From positions 1 to 41,697 of the forward strand of contig NZ_CADEFR010000030.1 in NCBI RefSeq assembly GCF_902826655.1: a stretch of 41,697 bases of DNA, written 5' to 3'. The stretch is from an uncultured Methylibium sp. (GTDB taxonomy: Bacteria > Pseudomonadota > Gammaproteobacteria > Burkholderiales > Burkholderiaceae_C). Below the pieces are notes generated by a model that did no database searches, had not been told where the DNA came from, and worked only from the letters and a program-made list of their open reading frames with translations. Made by a program: the position numbers and the translations under genes. Below, piece after piece: positions 8,408-16,335 of this stretch (position 1 is the stretch's first letter; each line of letters begins with the position of its first letter).

Positions 8408-9358
8408 ATGGCCAGCAGCCTGCTTGCACTGCTCGACGACATCGCCACCGTGCTCGACGACGTGTCGGTGCTGACCAAGGTCGCCGCCAAGAAGACGGCG
8501 GGCGTCCTGGGTGACGACCTCGCGCTCAACGCGCAGCAGGTCTCGGGCGTCAAGGCCGACCGCGAGCTGCCGGTGGTCTGGGCGGTCGCCAAGGGCTCGG
8601 CGATCAACAAGCTGATCCTCGTGCCGGCGGCGCTGGCGATCAGCGCCTTCGCGCCGTGGCTGGTGACGCCGCTGCTGATGGTCGGCGGTGCCTTCCTGTG
8701 CTTCGAGGGCTTCGAGAAGCTCGCGCACAAGTTCCTGCACAGCCGCGCCGAGGACGAGGCCCACCATGCCGAGCTGACGCAGGCGCTGACCGACCCGAGC
8801 GTCGACCTGGTGGCCCTGGAGAAGGACAAGATCAAGGGCGCCGTCCGCACCGACTTCATCCTGTCGGCCGAGATCATCGCGATCACGCTGGGCACGGTGG
8901 CCAACTCGCCCTTCGGCACCCAGGTCGCGGTGCTGACCGGCATCGCGGTGATCATGACGATCGGCGTCTACGGCCTGGTCGCGGGCATCGTCAAGCTCGA
9001 CGACGCCGGCCTCTACCTGAGCCGGCGGCCGGGCTCGGCGGCACTGCAGGCGCTGGGCCGCGGCATCCTGCGCGCGGCGCCCTGGCTGATGAAGGGCCTG
9101 TCGATCGCCGGCACGGCCGCGATGTTCCTGGTCGGTGGCGGCATCCTCACGCACGGCGTCCCGGCGCTGCACCACGCCATCGAGGGCCTGGCGCAGCAGC
9201 TGGCCACCTGGCCGGCCGTCGGCGGGGTGCTGGCCTGGATCGGCCCGGTGCTGCTGGACGGCATCGTCGGCATCGTCGCGGGTGCGCTGGTGCTCGCGGT
9301 CGTCACGCTGGCCCAGCGCGTCTTCAAGAAGGGCGCGGCCAGGCCGCAGGCGAGCTGA
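8408..9358 (+). CDS. DUF808 (YedI-like) inner membrane protein
   Basis: The 316-aa product begins [20 protein letters not shown] and continues '[20 protein letters not shown]', the hallmark of the DUF808 family, to which E. coli YedI belongs. After the soluble N-terminus there are several membrane segments: about 75-107, 152-170, 175-200, 235-255 and 280-305. Between the first two lies a charged loop with [10 protein letters not shown]. Length fits the family (about 300). The physiological role is unknown; it is an integral inner-membrane protein. GAGG lies about eight bases before the ATG. It ends three bases before the stop of the convergent DUF1415 gene. Confidence 0.93.
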   Translation: MASSLLALLDDIATVLDDVSVLTKVAAKKTAGVLGDDLALNAQQVSGVKADRELPVVWAVAKGSAINKLILVPAALAISAFAPWLVTPLLMVGGAFLCFEGFEKLAHKFLHSRAEDEAHHAELTQALTDPSVDLVALEKDKIKGAVRTDFILSAEIIAITLGTVANSPFGTQVAVLTGIAVIMTIGVYGLVAGIVKLDDAGLYLSRRPGSAALQALGRGILRAAPWLMKGLSIAGTAAMFLVGGGILTHGVPALHHAIEGLAQQLATWPAVGGVLAWIGPVLLDGIVGIVAGALVLAVVTLAQRVFKKGAARPQAS

Positions 9359-9361
9359 GGC

Positions 9362-9943
9362 TCAGGTCGGCGCCTGCTCCGCGTCGCGGCGGCACTGCGC
9401 CTGCAGCGCGGCCCAGCCGTCCGCGCCCAGGGCTTCGAGCGTGCGCAGGTTGGCGCGATAGATCTCCGCCGTGTCGGGAAACGCGGCGACCGCGCGCTCG
9501 ATGCTGGACTCGCGCAGCAGCTGCAGCATCGGGTAGGGCGAGCGGTTGGTGGCGTTGGTGACGTCGTCGGGCCCGGTGCCGGCGAACTGGTACTGCGGGT
9601 GGAAGCTCGCCACCTGCAGCACCCCGGCATGGCCCAGGCGGTCGAGCGCCGCATCGACGACGTCGAGGAAGTCGTTGTAGTCGAGGAAGTCGCGCAGCAG
9701 CTGCGGGTGGACCAGCAGCGTCGTCTCGACCCGCACCGGGTCGACGGCCACCAGCGCCTCCATCTCGTCGACCAGCTCGGCCAGCAGCGCGTCCTCGTCG
9801 TCGGCCTCGCTCAGCACGTAGCGCACCTGCTGCTTCGCCTGCACGGCCCGCGCGAAGGGGCAGAGGTTCAGCCCGATCACGGCGCGCTCGACCCAGGCGC
9901 GGGTCTCGGCCAGGACGGGATCCCCGGAGTCGGCCAGGGCCAC
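9362..9943 (-). CDS. DUF1415 family protein
   Basis: The protein (about 193 aa) has the DUF1415 core: ETRAWVERAVIGLNLCPFAR at the N-terminus, 'LLVHPQLLRDFLDYNDFLD' in the middle, and 'HPQYQFAGT' with 'NRSPYPMLQLLRE' towards the end. Members are soluble proteins of unknown function, widespread in beta- and gammaproteobacteria. The start is uncertain. The reading frame stays open upstream through the FKBP gene; I chose the GTG at 9943, just after the FKBP stop codon, because it yields a normal family length. It follows the FKBP gene on the same strand and the two are probably cotranscribed. Confidence 0.85.
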   Translation of the reverse strand: MALADSGDPVLAETRAWVERAVIGLNLCPFARAVQAKQQVRYVLSEADDEDALLAELVDEMEALVAVDPVRVETTLLVHPQLLRDFLDYNDFLDVVDAALDRLGHAGVLQVASFHPQYQFAGTGPDDVTNATNRSPYPMLQLLRESSIERAVAAFPDTAEIYRANLRTLEALGADGWAALQAQCRRDAEQAPT

Positions 9944-9957
9944 GGCGTCGGCGTCGA

Positions 9958-10410
9958 TCAGCGGGCCGCGATGCCCAGCAGCTCGACCTCGAACTGCAGC
10001 GTCGCGTTCGGCGGGATCATGCCGCCGGCGCCGCGCGAGCCGTAGGCGATGTCGGGCGGGCAGGTCAGCTTCGCCTTGCCGCCCACCTTCATGCGCTGCA
10101 CGCCCTCGGTCCAGCACGGGATGACGCGGCCGAGCGGAAAGCTCGCCGGCTGGCCGCGCTTGTAGGAGCTGTCGAACTCCTTGCCGTCGGCCAGCACGCC
10201 GCGGTAGTTGACGGTGACGACGTCGGCGGCGGTCGGGTTCGGTCCCTTGCCGTCCTTCAGCGACCGGTAGACCAGGCCGCTGGGGCTGACCACGGCCGCC
10301 TTCTCCTTGGCGGCGATCGCGGCCAGGTCGGGCGCCGCGGTCTGGGCGCGCGCGATCGTCAGGCCGCCGGCCAGGGGGAGGAGGGCGATGAAGGCGAGGA
10401 TCTTGAGCAC
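9958..10410 (-). CDS. FKBP-type peptidyl-prolyl isomerase, periplasmic
   Basis: The 150-aa protein has a signal peptide (VLKILAFIALLPLAGGLTIA, cut after ARAQ) and one FKBP domain (about 50-148). Typical segments are VTVNYRGVLADGKEFDSSY, 'FPLGRVIPCWTEGVQRMKVG' and 'AYGSRGAGGMIPPNATL', which carry the conserved active-site residues (Tyr, Phe/Asp, Val-Ile-x-x-Trp, Tyr). Such proteins catalyse cis-trans isomerisation of prolyl bonds and help fold envelope proteins. The start is GTG at 10410 with GGAG five bases upstream. The DUF1415 gene follows directly. It is divergent from dusC, from which it is separated by 87 bases. Confidence 0.93.
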   Translation of the reverse strand: MLKILAFIALLPLAGGLTIARAQTAAPDLAAIAAKEKAAVVSPSGLVYRSLKDGKGPNPTAADVVTVNYRGVLADGKEFDSSYKRGQPASFPLGRVIPCWTEGVQRMKVGGKAKLTCPPDIAYGSRGAGGMIPPNATLQFEVELLGIAAR

Positions 10411-10463
10411 GGACGCTCCGGCAAGGTCTGGGGGGACGGATGATCGCCGGCCGCACGCCGTGG

Positions 10464-10469
10464 TGCAAT
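10464..10469 (+). promoter_or_regulatory. Candidate -10 hexamer (TGCAAT)
   Basis: TGCAAT followed by GCGGGC lies 29 bases before the dusC start in the 87-base divergent gap. Weak support: no clear -35 box. Confidence 0.27.
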
Positions 10470-10497
10470 GCGGGCCGTCCCGCCACGCCTGCCATCG

Positions 10498-11451
10498 ATG
10501 ACCCTGCTGCTCGCGCCCATGGAAGGGCTGCTCGACCACCTGCTGCGCGACGTGCTGACGCGTGCCGGCGGCATCGATCGCTGCGTGTCGGAGTTCATCC
10601 GCGTCACCGGCACGCTGCTGCCGGAGCGGGTCTTCCTGCGCATCGTGCCCGAGCTGCGCCAGGGCGGCCGCACGCGCGCCGGCGTGCCGGTGCGGCCGCA
10701 GCTGCTGGGGTCCGACCCGGTCTGTCTGGCCGAGAACGCGGCCCGGCTGGCCGGCCTGGGACCCGAGGGCATCGACCTCAACTTCGGCTGCCCGGCCAAG
10801 GTCGTCAACCGGCATGGCGGCGGCGCCGCGCTGCTGCAGGACCCGGAGCTGCTGACGCGCATCGTCGGCGCGGTGCGCCACGCGGTCCCGGCGACGCTGC
10901 CGGTCACCGCCAAGATGCGGCTCGGCTTCGACGATGCGACGCGCGCCGTCGAGTGCGCGCAGGCGCTGGTCGCCGGCGGCGCCAGCGAACTGGTGGTGCA
11001 CGCCCGCACGCGCGCCGACGGCTACCGGCCGCCCGCCTACTGGGAGCGGATCGCCGAGATCCGCCAGGCCGTCGCCGTGCCGGTGGTCGCCAACGGCGAG
11101 ATCTGGACCGCCGCCGACGCGGCGCGCTGCCGCGAGGTCTCGGGCTGCGAGGCGCTGATGCTGGGCCGCGGCATGGTCGCCGATCCGGGCCTGGCGCTGG
11201 CCATCGCGGCGCCGGGCCAGGCCCGCCTGGGCTGGGCCGGCGTGCAGCCGCTGCTGCGCGAGTTCTGGCTGGGCGTCGAGCAGCACATCGACGCGCGCCA
11301 CCGCGCCGGCCGCATCAAGCAGTGGCTGCACTACCTGCGGCGCTGCCACCCCGAGGCCGAGGCCGCCCACGCCGAGGTGCGCACGATCAACGACCCGCGC
11401 GAACTCGCCGCACGGCTGTTCAGCGGGTTTCCACCGGCGGCGGCGTCCTGA
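10498..11451 (+). CDS. dusC: tRNA-dihydrouridine(16) synthase DusC
   Basis: The 317-aa enzyme reduces uridine to dihydrouridine in the D-loop of tRNA, using FMN and NADPH. It has the Dus TIM barrel: LLLAPMEGLLDHLLRDVL at the N-terminus, the catalytic Cys98 in DLNFGCPAKVVNRHGGG, 'VTAKMRLGFDD' and 'LVVHARTRADGY' for substrate and FMN binding, and 'VVANGEIW' with 'LMLGRGMVADP' for the flavin phosphate. The MEG motif and length agree with DusC rather than DusA or DusB. No strong ribosome-binding site is visible; ATG 10498 gives the standard N-terminus. The last 32 bases overlap the convergent SRPBCC gene. Confidence 0.95.
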   Translation: MTLLLAPMEGLLDHLLRDVLTRAGGIDRCVSEFIRVTGTLLPERVFLRIVPELRQGGRTRAGVPVRPQLLGSDPVCLAENAARLAGLGPEGIDLNFGCPAKVVNRHGGGAALLQDPELLTRIVGAVRHAVPATLPVTAKMRLGFDDATRAVECAQALVAGGASELVVHARTRADGYRPPAYWERIAEIRQAVAVPVVANGEIWTAADAARCREVSGCEALMLGRGMVADPGLALAIAAPGQARLGWAGVQPLLREFWLGVEQHIDARHRAGRIKQWLHYLRRCHPEAEAAHAEVRTINDPRELAARLFSGFPPAAAS

Positions 11452-12040
11452 GCCGCGACCAGTCGGCGGGCCCGTCGACGAAGCGCTTGTGCAGCTGGGT
11501 CAGCGACCAGCCGTTGCCCGCCTCGAACTGCCGATAGACGCTGTCCCAGGGCTCGCCCGCGGGGTAGGCCGGCTGGGCGATGGTGACGCGGGTGCGCCGC
11601 TCGCCCAGCGGCTCGAACAGCACCACCGTGTGCAGCTTCTGGAAGGCCGCGGCGTCGAAGGCCGTGTTCGGCGGCGCCTGGCGATTGCGCATCGCCAGCA
11701 TGCGCTGCGGCACGAAGGCGACGATCTCGTTGCGGATGTTGCCGGGCGCGCCGATCTTCGCGTCGGGGTCGTAGCTCGCCTCGATGATGCCGCCGAGCCG
11801 CATCTCGACCTGCGCCACCGGCGCGGCCCAGGCGCGGAAGCCCTCGGTGGTGGTGAAGGCGGCCCAGGCCTCGGCCAGCGGCGCCGGCAGCTCGATCGAC
11901 TGCTGCAGCACGCGGCTGCCGTCGGCGGCGCGGTAGGACTCGTTCTTCAGGGCGGGGCGCTCGGCCGGCGGGGCTGCCATGACGGCCGACGAGGCGCCCA
12001 GCAGGCCCAGGGCCAGGGCGCGGATCAGGTGTCGCTTCAT
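11420..12040 (-). CDS. Exported SRPBCC/AHSA1-domain protein
   Basis: The 206-aa protein carries a signal peptide (MKRHLIRALALGLLGASSAV, cut near MAAPP) before an SRPBCC (START/Bet v1-like) domain of the AHSA1 type (about 40-180), visible as SIELPAPLAEAWAAFTTTEG, 'FRAWAAPVAQVEMRLGG' and the closing 'GWSLTQLHKRF'. SRPBCC domains enclose hydrophobic ligands; AHSA1-like members are usually cytoplasmic, so the export signal is less common. GGAG seven bases upstream supports the ATG. Its 3' end lies antisense to the last 32 bases of dusC, so both coding ends share that DNA. Confidence 0.88.
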   Translation of the reverse strand: MKRHLIRALALGLLGASSAVMAAPPAERPALKNESYRAADGSRVLQQSIELPAPLAEAWAAFTTTEGFRAWAAPVAQVEMRLGGIIEASYDPDAKIGAPGNIRNEIVAFVPQRMLAMRNRQAPPNTAFDAAAFQKLHTVVLFEPLGERRTRVTIAQPAYPAGEPWDSVYRQFEAGNGWSLTQLHKRFVDGPADWSRLRTPPPVETR

Positions 12041-12131
12041 CGGTGACTCCAGCTGGTCGGCACAGTGTGCAGCAGGGCGCTGCGGGCTGCGGCATAGTGC
12101 AGCTTTCCGCAGGGACAGGCAGGAGACAGCG

Positions 12132-12746
12132 ATGCTGGGTGTGGCCGACTATGGAGCCTTCGTGGTGGCGGTGATCGTCTTCCTGGCGATCCCGGGGCCG
12201 GGCAACCTCGCGCTGATCACCTCGACCAGCAAGGGCGGCGTGCGCGGCGGCCTGGCGGCCACCTTCGGTGTCATCGCCGGCGACCAGGTGCTGATGTGGC
12301 TGGCGGTGGCCGGCGTGGCGGCGGTGCTGCAGGCCGCACCGGTGGTGTTCGGCGCGGTCCAGTGGCTGGGCGCCGCCTACCTCGCGTGGCTGGGCTTTCG
12401 CATGCTGGTCAGCAAGCCGGGCGACACGCCCATCCTGGAGATCCGGCCGCACCAGTACTTCCAGCAGGCCTGCGCGATCACGCTGCTCAACCCGAAGGCG
12501 ATCGTGTTCTACATGGCCTTCTTCCCGCTCTTCGTCGACCCGGCCACGCACCAGGGCCTGGCGACCTTCGGCCTGATGGCCGCGACGATCGCGACGCTGA
12601 CCTTCCTGTACGGCGCGATCGTCGTGCTGCTGACGCACCGGCTGGCCGATCGCCTGCGGGCCAGCCCGCGCGTCACCAAGGCGCTGGAGCGCGTCGCCGG
12701 CGTGCTGCTGATCGGCTTCGGCGTGAAGCTGGTGCTGAGCCGCTGA
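12132..12746 (+). CDS. LysE/RhtB family amino-acid exporter
   Basis: The 204-aa protein is an inner-membrane exporter with about six membrane segments. The family marker PGPGNLALITSTSKGGVRGG appears near the N-terminus (about 20-40), and LNPKAIVFYMAFFPLFV marks the fourth-fifth segment. Members export amino acids such as lysine, threonine or homoserine lactone; the substrate here cannot be told. AGGAG lies six bases before the ATG. The upstream gap to the divergent SRPBCC gene holds a CATAGT hexamer at 12093-12098 that could be its -10 box. No dedicated LysR-type regulator lies next to it. Confidence 0.93.
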   Translation: MLGVADYGAFVVAVIVFLAIPGPGNLALITSTSKGGVRGGLAATFGVIAGDQVLMWLAVAGVAAVLQAAPVVFGAVQWLGAAYLAWLGFRMLVSKPGDTPILEIRPHQYFQQACAITLLNPKAIVFYMAFFPLFVDPATHQGLATFGLMAATIATLTFLYGAIVVLLTHRLADRLRASPRVTKALERVAGVLLIGFGVKLVLSR

Positions 12747-12755
12747 CGCGCGAGC

Positions 12756-13190
12756 TCAGGGCGTTTCGACACTCATCGACTCGACCGCGAGACTCAGCGT
12801 CTCGATCAGCACGGCGCTGCAGTCCGCGTCCAGCGGCGACCACGCCAGCCGCGTCGGGAAGCAGCGGCGCAGCTGCCAGATCATCGTCGGCGAGTGGCTG
12901 GCGTCGAGCAGCCGCACCACCACGTCGCGGCGCTGCACGCTGCCGACCGCGATGGTGTTGAGCCACTGGAAGAACTCGTCGTCGGGCGGCACGACGCCGC
13001 GCTCCAGCACGCAGGGACCCAGGCGCAGCAGGCCGGGCAGCAGGCGCGCGGCTTCCTCGAGGTCGCTGCCGTCGCGGTAGCGGATCAGCTCGCGCTCCAT
13101 GGTCGGCAGCAGCACGCGCGCGAAGCCGACGCGCGACAGCCCGGCCTCGACCGAGAAGTGGAAAGCCGGATGGGGGTTGGCGACTGCCAT
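12756..13190 (-). CDS. T4 gp19-like phage tail tube protein (solitary)
   Basis: The 144-aa protein matches the T4 gp19 / 'conserved phage tail region' family. The usual order of segments is present: the N-terminal NPHPAFHFSVEAGLSRVGFA, then ERELIRYRDGSDLEEAARLL with PGLLRLGPCVLERGV, the Trp-containing helix 'EFFQWLNTIAVGSVQRRDV', and the end 'WSPLDADCSAVLIETLSLAVE'. Such proteins form the inner tube of contractile phage tails and of extracellular contractile injection systems (Afp1/Pvc1). AGGAG precedes the ATG. What is odd is the setting: no sheath, baseplate, spike, LysM or ATPase gene is near. Its only companion is the gene 16 bases upstream. Cysteines at three places are atypical of tube proteins, but the fold assignment is firm. 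Confidence 0.85.
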   Translation of the reverse strand: MAVANPHPAFHFSVEAGLSRVGFARVLLPTMERELIRYRDGSDLEEAARLLPGLLRLGPCVLERGVVPPDDEFFQWLNTIAVGSVQRRDVVVRLLDASHSPTMIWQLRRCFPTRLAWSPLDADCSAVLIETLSLAVESMSVETP

Positions 13191-13206
13191 GGGGTTCTCC
13201 TCGTCG

Positions 13207-13617
13207 TCACAGGGCCTGGCGGAGCTGGGTCCAGGCGGCCAGGTCGTGGGTCAGGCGGCGCTTGTGCACGCGGCCGGCGTCGTCCTGCCAGGCCAGCCGG
13301 ACCTCGAAGCGCAGCGGCTGGCGTCGCCGCAGGTAGCCGGCCAGGGTGTCGACCAGCAGCGGCACGCGGCGGCCCTGCGGCAGGAACTCCAGGCCGCCGA
13401 ACAGCGGGTTGTCGTTGATGCGCTGGCCGGCCAGGTCGCGCAGGCTGCGGCTGAAGGCCACCCGCAGCGCGTGCGCCGGCGCGTCGCCCAGGTTGGCCAG
13501 CACGAAGTGCAGGGCGCCGTGGCCGTCGACCTCGACGTCCAGCACCACGTCGGGCCGCGCAGCGGCGCCGGCCGGCGGGCCGTCGGCCGGGGCAGGGCGG
13601 CTGCGGGTTGAAGTCAC
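13207..13617 (-). CDS. Unknown protein paired with the tail-tube gene
   Basis: The 136-aa protein has no signal peptide or membrane segment. After a Pro/Ala-rich N-terminus (about 1-24) it reads as an all-beta domain: VVLDVEVDGHGALHFVLANL, 'APAHALRVAFSRSLRDLAG', 'NPLFGGLEFLPQGRRVPLLV', 'RFEVRLAW', ending in a short helix. The pattern resembles an immunoglobulin-like or CARDB-type sandwich, but I cannot name a family. The start is a GTG with weak initiation signals and could lie further in. It is the first gene of a two-gene unit with the gp19-like gene 16 bases downstream, and its stop-to-start spacing suggests coupled expression, so it may bind or cap the tube protein (inference). Confidence 0.75.
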   Translation of the reverse strand: MTSTRSRPAPADGPPAGAAARPDVVLDVEVDGHGALHFVLANLGDAPAHALRVAFSRSLRDLAGQRINDNPLFGGLEFLPQGRRVPLLVDTLAGYLRRRQPLRFEVRLAWQDDAGRVHKRRLTHDLAAWTQLRQAL

Positions 13618-13681
13618 GCCGGCAGCGTAGGCCGCGCGATGCGGCCGTCGCCATCCCCAGAACTCCCGGGGTCGCTTGGGC

Positions 13682-13687
13682 TACGCT
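13682..13687 (+). promoter_or_regulatory. Candidate -10 hexamer (TACGCT)
   Basis: TACGCT followed by GCGG lies 31 bases before the M48 protease start, in the divergent gap after the tail-tube unit. Weak, without a clear -35 box. Confidence 0.27.
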
Positions 13688-13717
13688 GCGGATATCGTGG
13701 CGACGGCGAGGACGGTC

Positions 13718-15226
13718 ATGACAGGCAAGGGACTTTCGGCTTGGCGCGGGTTCGGAGCGGTCGCGGCGCTGGCGGCGGCCTTGCTCGCCGGCTGCGCGAC
13801 CGTGGTCAACCCGGTCACCGGACGCGAAGAGCGCAGCGTGATGTCCGAGGAAGCCGAGATCGCCGAGGGCAAGAAGGCCCACGAGCAGGTGCTGGCCGAG
13901 TACGGCGTCTACGGCGACGCGAAGCTGCAGGCCTATGTCGACGACCTGGGCCAGCGTCTGGCGAAGCAGTCGCACCGCGCGCAGCTGCAGTGGACCTTCA
14001 CCGTGCTCGACAGCCCCGAGATCAACGCCTTTGCGCTGCCCGGCGGCTATGTCTACGTGACGCGCGGGATCATGGCCTACATGGAGAGCGAGGCCGACCT
14101 CGCCGGCGTGATCGGCCACGAGATCGGTCACGTCACCGCGCGCCACGGCGCGCAGCGCGCGACGCGCCAGCAGACCGCCGGCATCGGCGTGCTGGCGGCC
14201 ACCGTGCTGGGCGCGGTGCTGGGCGTCGGCGATGTCGCCAGCCAGCTGTCGCAGAGCGTGGCCGCGGGCTACGTCGCCTCGTACAGCCGCGACCAGGAAC
14301 TGCAGGCCGACCGCCTGGGCGCCGAGTACCTGGTGCGCAACAGCTACGACCCGCAGAACATGGTCGACGTGATCCAGGTGCTCAAGCGCCAGGAGCAGTT
14401 CGCCGCCGACCAGGCGCGTGCCGAAGGCAAGACGCCGCGCCAGGGCGGCGACTGGCTGGCCTCGCATCCCAGCAACGAGCAGCGCCTGCACGACATCACC
14501 GAGATCGCCGCCAGCTACAAGGGCCGCGCGAGCGCTGCCTATGCCGACGACGGCCGGGCGCGCTACCTGAAGGCCGTCGACGGCCTGCCCTTCGGCGAGA
14601 GCCGCGAACAGGGCGTGACCCGCGGGCGCAACTTCTACCACGAGCCCCTCGGCCTGGCGCTGACCGCGCCGTCGGGCTGGCGCATCCAGAACGCGCAGGA
14701 TGCGATCACGCTGATCAACGCCGCAGGCGACGCCGGCCTGGTGGTGCGGCCGGTGCCCGAGAAGGCCGGCAAGACCCACGACGAGATCATCCGCAGCGTG
14801 ATCAAGCCCACCCAGGGCCGCACCGAGAAGCGCGACCTCAACGGTCTGGCGGCGACCTACTTCGCCGGCACGCGGCAGAACGCGCAGGGCCAGTCGCAGA
14901 ACGTCCAGGCCACCGTCGTGACGGGACCGCAGAGCCGCCACTACCTCCTGCTGTACGCGGCCAAGGACTCGGCGGCCCTGCAGCGCGCCGGCACGCAGCT
15001 GCGCGAGGCCGAAGGCTCGTTCCGCGCCTTGAGCAGCGCCGACCGGTCGGCCGCGCGGCCGTGGACGCTGCGCACGACCGCCTTCCCGCGCGGCGGCTTC
15101 GCCGAGCTGGCGAAGCGCTCGCCGCTCACGGCCAACGCCGAGCAGCAGCTGCGGCTGGTCAACGGCGTCTACGGCAGCAATGCCGGCGAGCCCAAGGCCG
15201 GCCAGCCGGTCAAGGTCATCGAGTAG
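13718..15226 (+). CDS. M48 family metalloprotease, lipoprotein
   Basis: The 502-aa protein begins with a lipoprotein signal (lipobox LLAGC, Cys26), so it is probably anchored in the periplasm. The catalytic zinc motif HEIGH is at residues 134-138 (GVIGHEIGHVTARHGAQRA); the third zinc ligand is the Glu in 'QELQADRLGAEYL', about 60 residues later. The peptidase domain (about 40-260) matches BepA/YfgC and LoiP-type proteases, which degrade misfolded outer-membrane proteins and help assemble LptD. A long C-terminal part (about 300-500) has no tetratricopeptide repeats of the BepA kind; it looks like an additional alpha/beta domain (FYHEPLGLALTAPSGW onwards), common in betaproteobacterial M48 lipoproteins. 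ATG 13718 is preceded by GAGG and gives a proper signal; an earlier start at 13676 is less likely. Confidence 0.92.
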   Translation: MTGKGLSAWRGFGAVAALAAALLAGCATVVNPVTGREERSVMSEEAEIAEGKKAHEQVLAEYGVYGDAKLQAYVDDLGQRLAKQSHRAQLQWTFTVLDSPEINAFALPGGYVYVTRGIMAYMESEADLAGVIGHEIGHVTARHGAQRATRQQTAGIGVLAATVLGAVLGVGDVASQLSQSVAAGYVASYSRDQELQADRLGAEYLVRNSYDPQNMVDVIQVLKRQEQFAADQARAEGKTPRQGGDWLASHPSNEQRLHDITEIAASYKGRASAAYADDGRARYLKAVDGLPFGESREQGVTRGRNFYHEPLGLALTAPSGWRIQNAQDAITLINAAGDAGLVVRPVPEKAGKTHDEIIRSVIKPTQGRTEKRDLNGLAATYFAGTRQNAQGQSQNVQATVVTGPQSRHYLLLYAAKDSAALQRAGTQLREAEGSFRALSSADRSAARPWTLRTTAFPRGGFAELAKRSPLTANAEQQLRLVNGVYGSNAGEPKAGQPVKVIE

Positions 15227-15242
15227 CCAGGGAGACGCCACC

Positions 15243-15542
15243 ATGATCGAGCAAGTCCTGGCCGGCCTCGTGCTGGCGGTCTGCGTGATGCTGCTGCTGC
15301 GCCTGACGCTGAATGCGCCACGCCGCTACCGCATCGACTCGGCGCTGCGGCGTGGCTGGCAGTGGTGCGGCCGGCAGTTCAGGCGGCCCGGGCAGCACCG
15401 CGCGCGCAAGCGCGCCGCCGCAGCGCAGGCCGAGGAGCTGATCCGCCGCGTGCGCCGCGAGGTCGAGCGCGAAGGCAACGTGATCCGGCCGCGCCAGTTC
15501 CGCGGGAGCCGCGACCCCCGCGAACCCCGCAAGCCTCACTGA
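15243..15542 (+). CDS. Small membrane-anchored basic protein, 99 aa
   Basis: One N-terminal membrane segment (about 5-22, QVLAGLVLAVCVMLLLRL) is followed by a strongly basic cytoplasmic tail with about two dozen Arg and Lys residues, partly helical (AQAEELIRRVRREVERE). No family is recognised. The ATG at 15243 follows the M48 stop by 16 bases and has AGGGAGAC upstream, so the two are probably cotranscribed. The end overlaps the convergent DUF1232 gene by seven bases. Function unknown. Confidence 0.72.
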   Translation: MIEQVLAGLVLAVCVMLLLRLTLNAPRRYRIDSALRRGWQWCGRQFRRPGQHRARKRAAAAQAEELIRRVRREVEREGNVIRPRQFRGSRDPREPRKPH

Positions 15543-15814
15543 GCCGTCGCGCGCGCCTCCACGTCGCGCTGCAGGTCGGGCGGCAGGCGCCTGAGCATGA
15601 AGCGGATCGCGGTCGGGACCAGCACCAGGTCGTCGACCACGCCGATGAAGGGCAGCGCGTCGGGGATCAGGTCGATCGGCGACACCAGGTAGAGCAGCAC
15701 CAGCGCCGTCCCCACCTTGAGCCAGCGCGGGGCCTGCGGGTGCCGCAGCGCGATCCACAGCCGGCGCGCGTCGCCGCGCACCAGCAGCCACAGCATCGAC
15801 AGGCGCTTCCACAT
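15536..15814 (-). CDS. DUF1232 (YkvA-like) membrane protein
   Basis: The 92-aa protein shows the DUF1232 hallmark LVLLYLVSPIDLIPDALPFI followed by 'GVVDDLVLVPTAIRFMLRR'. The motif SPIDLIPD-x-x-P-x-x-G-x-x-DD is strictly conserved in this family of small membrane proteins, whose role is unknown. GGAGG seven bases upstream fixes the ATG at 15814. It is divergent from the small membrane protein gene at 15964 (149-base gap). Confidence 0.93.
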   Translation of the reverse strand: MWKRLSMLWLLVRGDARRLWIALRHPQAPRWLKVGTALVLLYLVSPIDLIPDALPFIGVVDDLVLVPTAIRFMLRRLPPDLQRDVEARATAQ

Positions 15815-15963
15815 GGATGACCTCCGTTCGGCGTGTCACCGCAGGATCGCGGGCATCGTCGGAGATGCGGCCCGCCGGGCGCGATGCAAGGGGGGAGGCC
15901 GGCAGAATTGTTGTGGGTCGCAGCGGAACTGCCGCCTGGGCCCGATGTCAGAGGAGCATGGAC

Positions 15964-16293
15964 ATGACCGGACAGGATTTCTCGAACGGCGCTGCGATCG
16001 GCCGCGGCGTGCAGCGCATCGTCTCCTTCGTGCTGCGCGCGCTGATGGCGGCCGTGGGACTGGTCTTCATGCTGATGCTGATGGCCTTCGGCCTGGTCGT
16101 CGGCAGCCTTGTGGTGATGTGGGCGCTGCTGCGCGGGCGTCGGCCGGCGCCGGTGCGCTTCGGCATGCCGCGGGGCGCGGCCTGGCAGGACTTTCGTCGT
16201 GCCGCCTCCGGCACGCCGCGCGGCGAAGTGATCGACATCGAGGCCCGCGAAGTCTCGCCCGGCGGCGCCGACGCCCCCCGCGATCGGCCCTGA
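15964..16293 (+). CDS. Small inner-membrane protein, 109 aa
   Basis: A hydrophobic stretch of about 40 residues (20-60; RIVSFVLRALMAAVGLVF and following) probably forms two membrane helices, and the last 50 residues are polar. No known family. Two in-frame ATGs at 15958 and 15964 follow GAGGAG; spacing favours 15964. An AGAATT hexamer at 15904-15909 could be the -10 box. The gene lies 42 bases upstream of sbcB on the same strand, and the two may share a transcript, although a promoter-like TATCTT at 16323-16328 sits between them. Confidence 0.7.
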   Translation: MTGQDFSNGAAIGRGVQRIVSFVLRALMAAVGLVFMLMLMAFGLVVGSLVVMWALLRGRRPAPVRFGMPRGAAWQDFRRAASGTPRGEVIDIEAREVSPGGADAPRDRP

Positions 16294-16335
16294 TTCGGGT
16301 CGGCGGCCCGCGGGGCGTCGGTTATCTTGCGGTCC

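Noticed and set aside
12756-13617. Remnant of a prophage
   Set aside because: No integrase, attachment repeat, capsid or lysis gene nearby, and both genes are intact.
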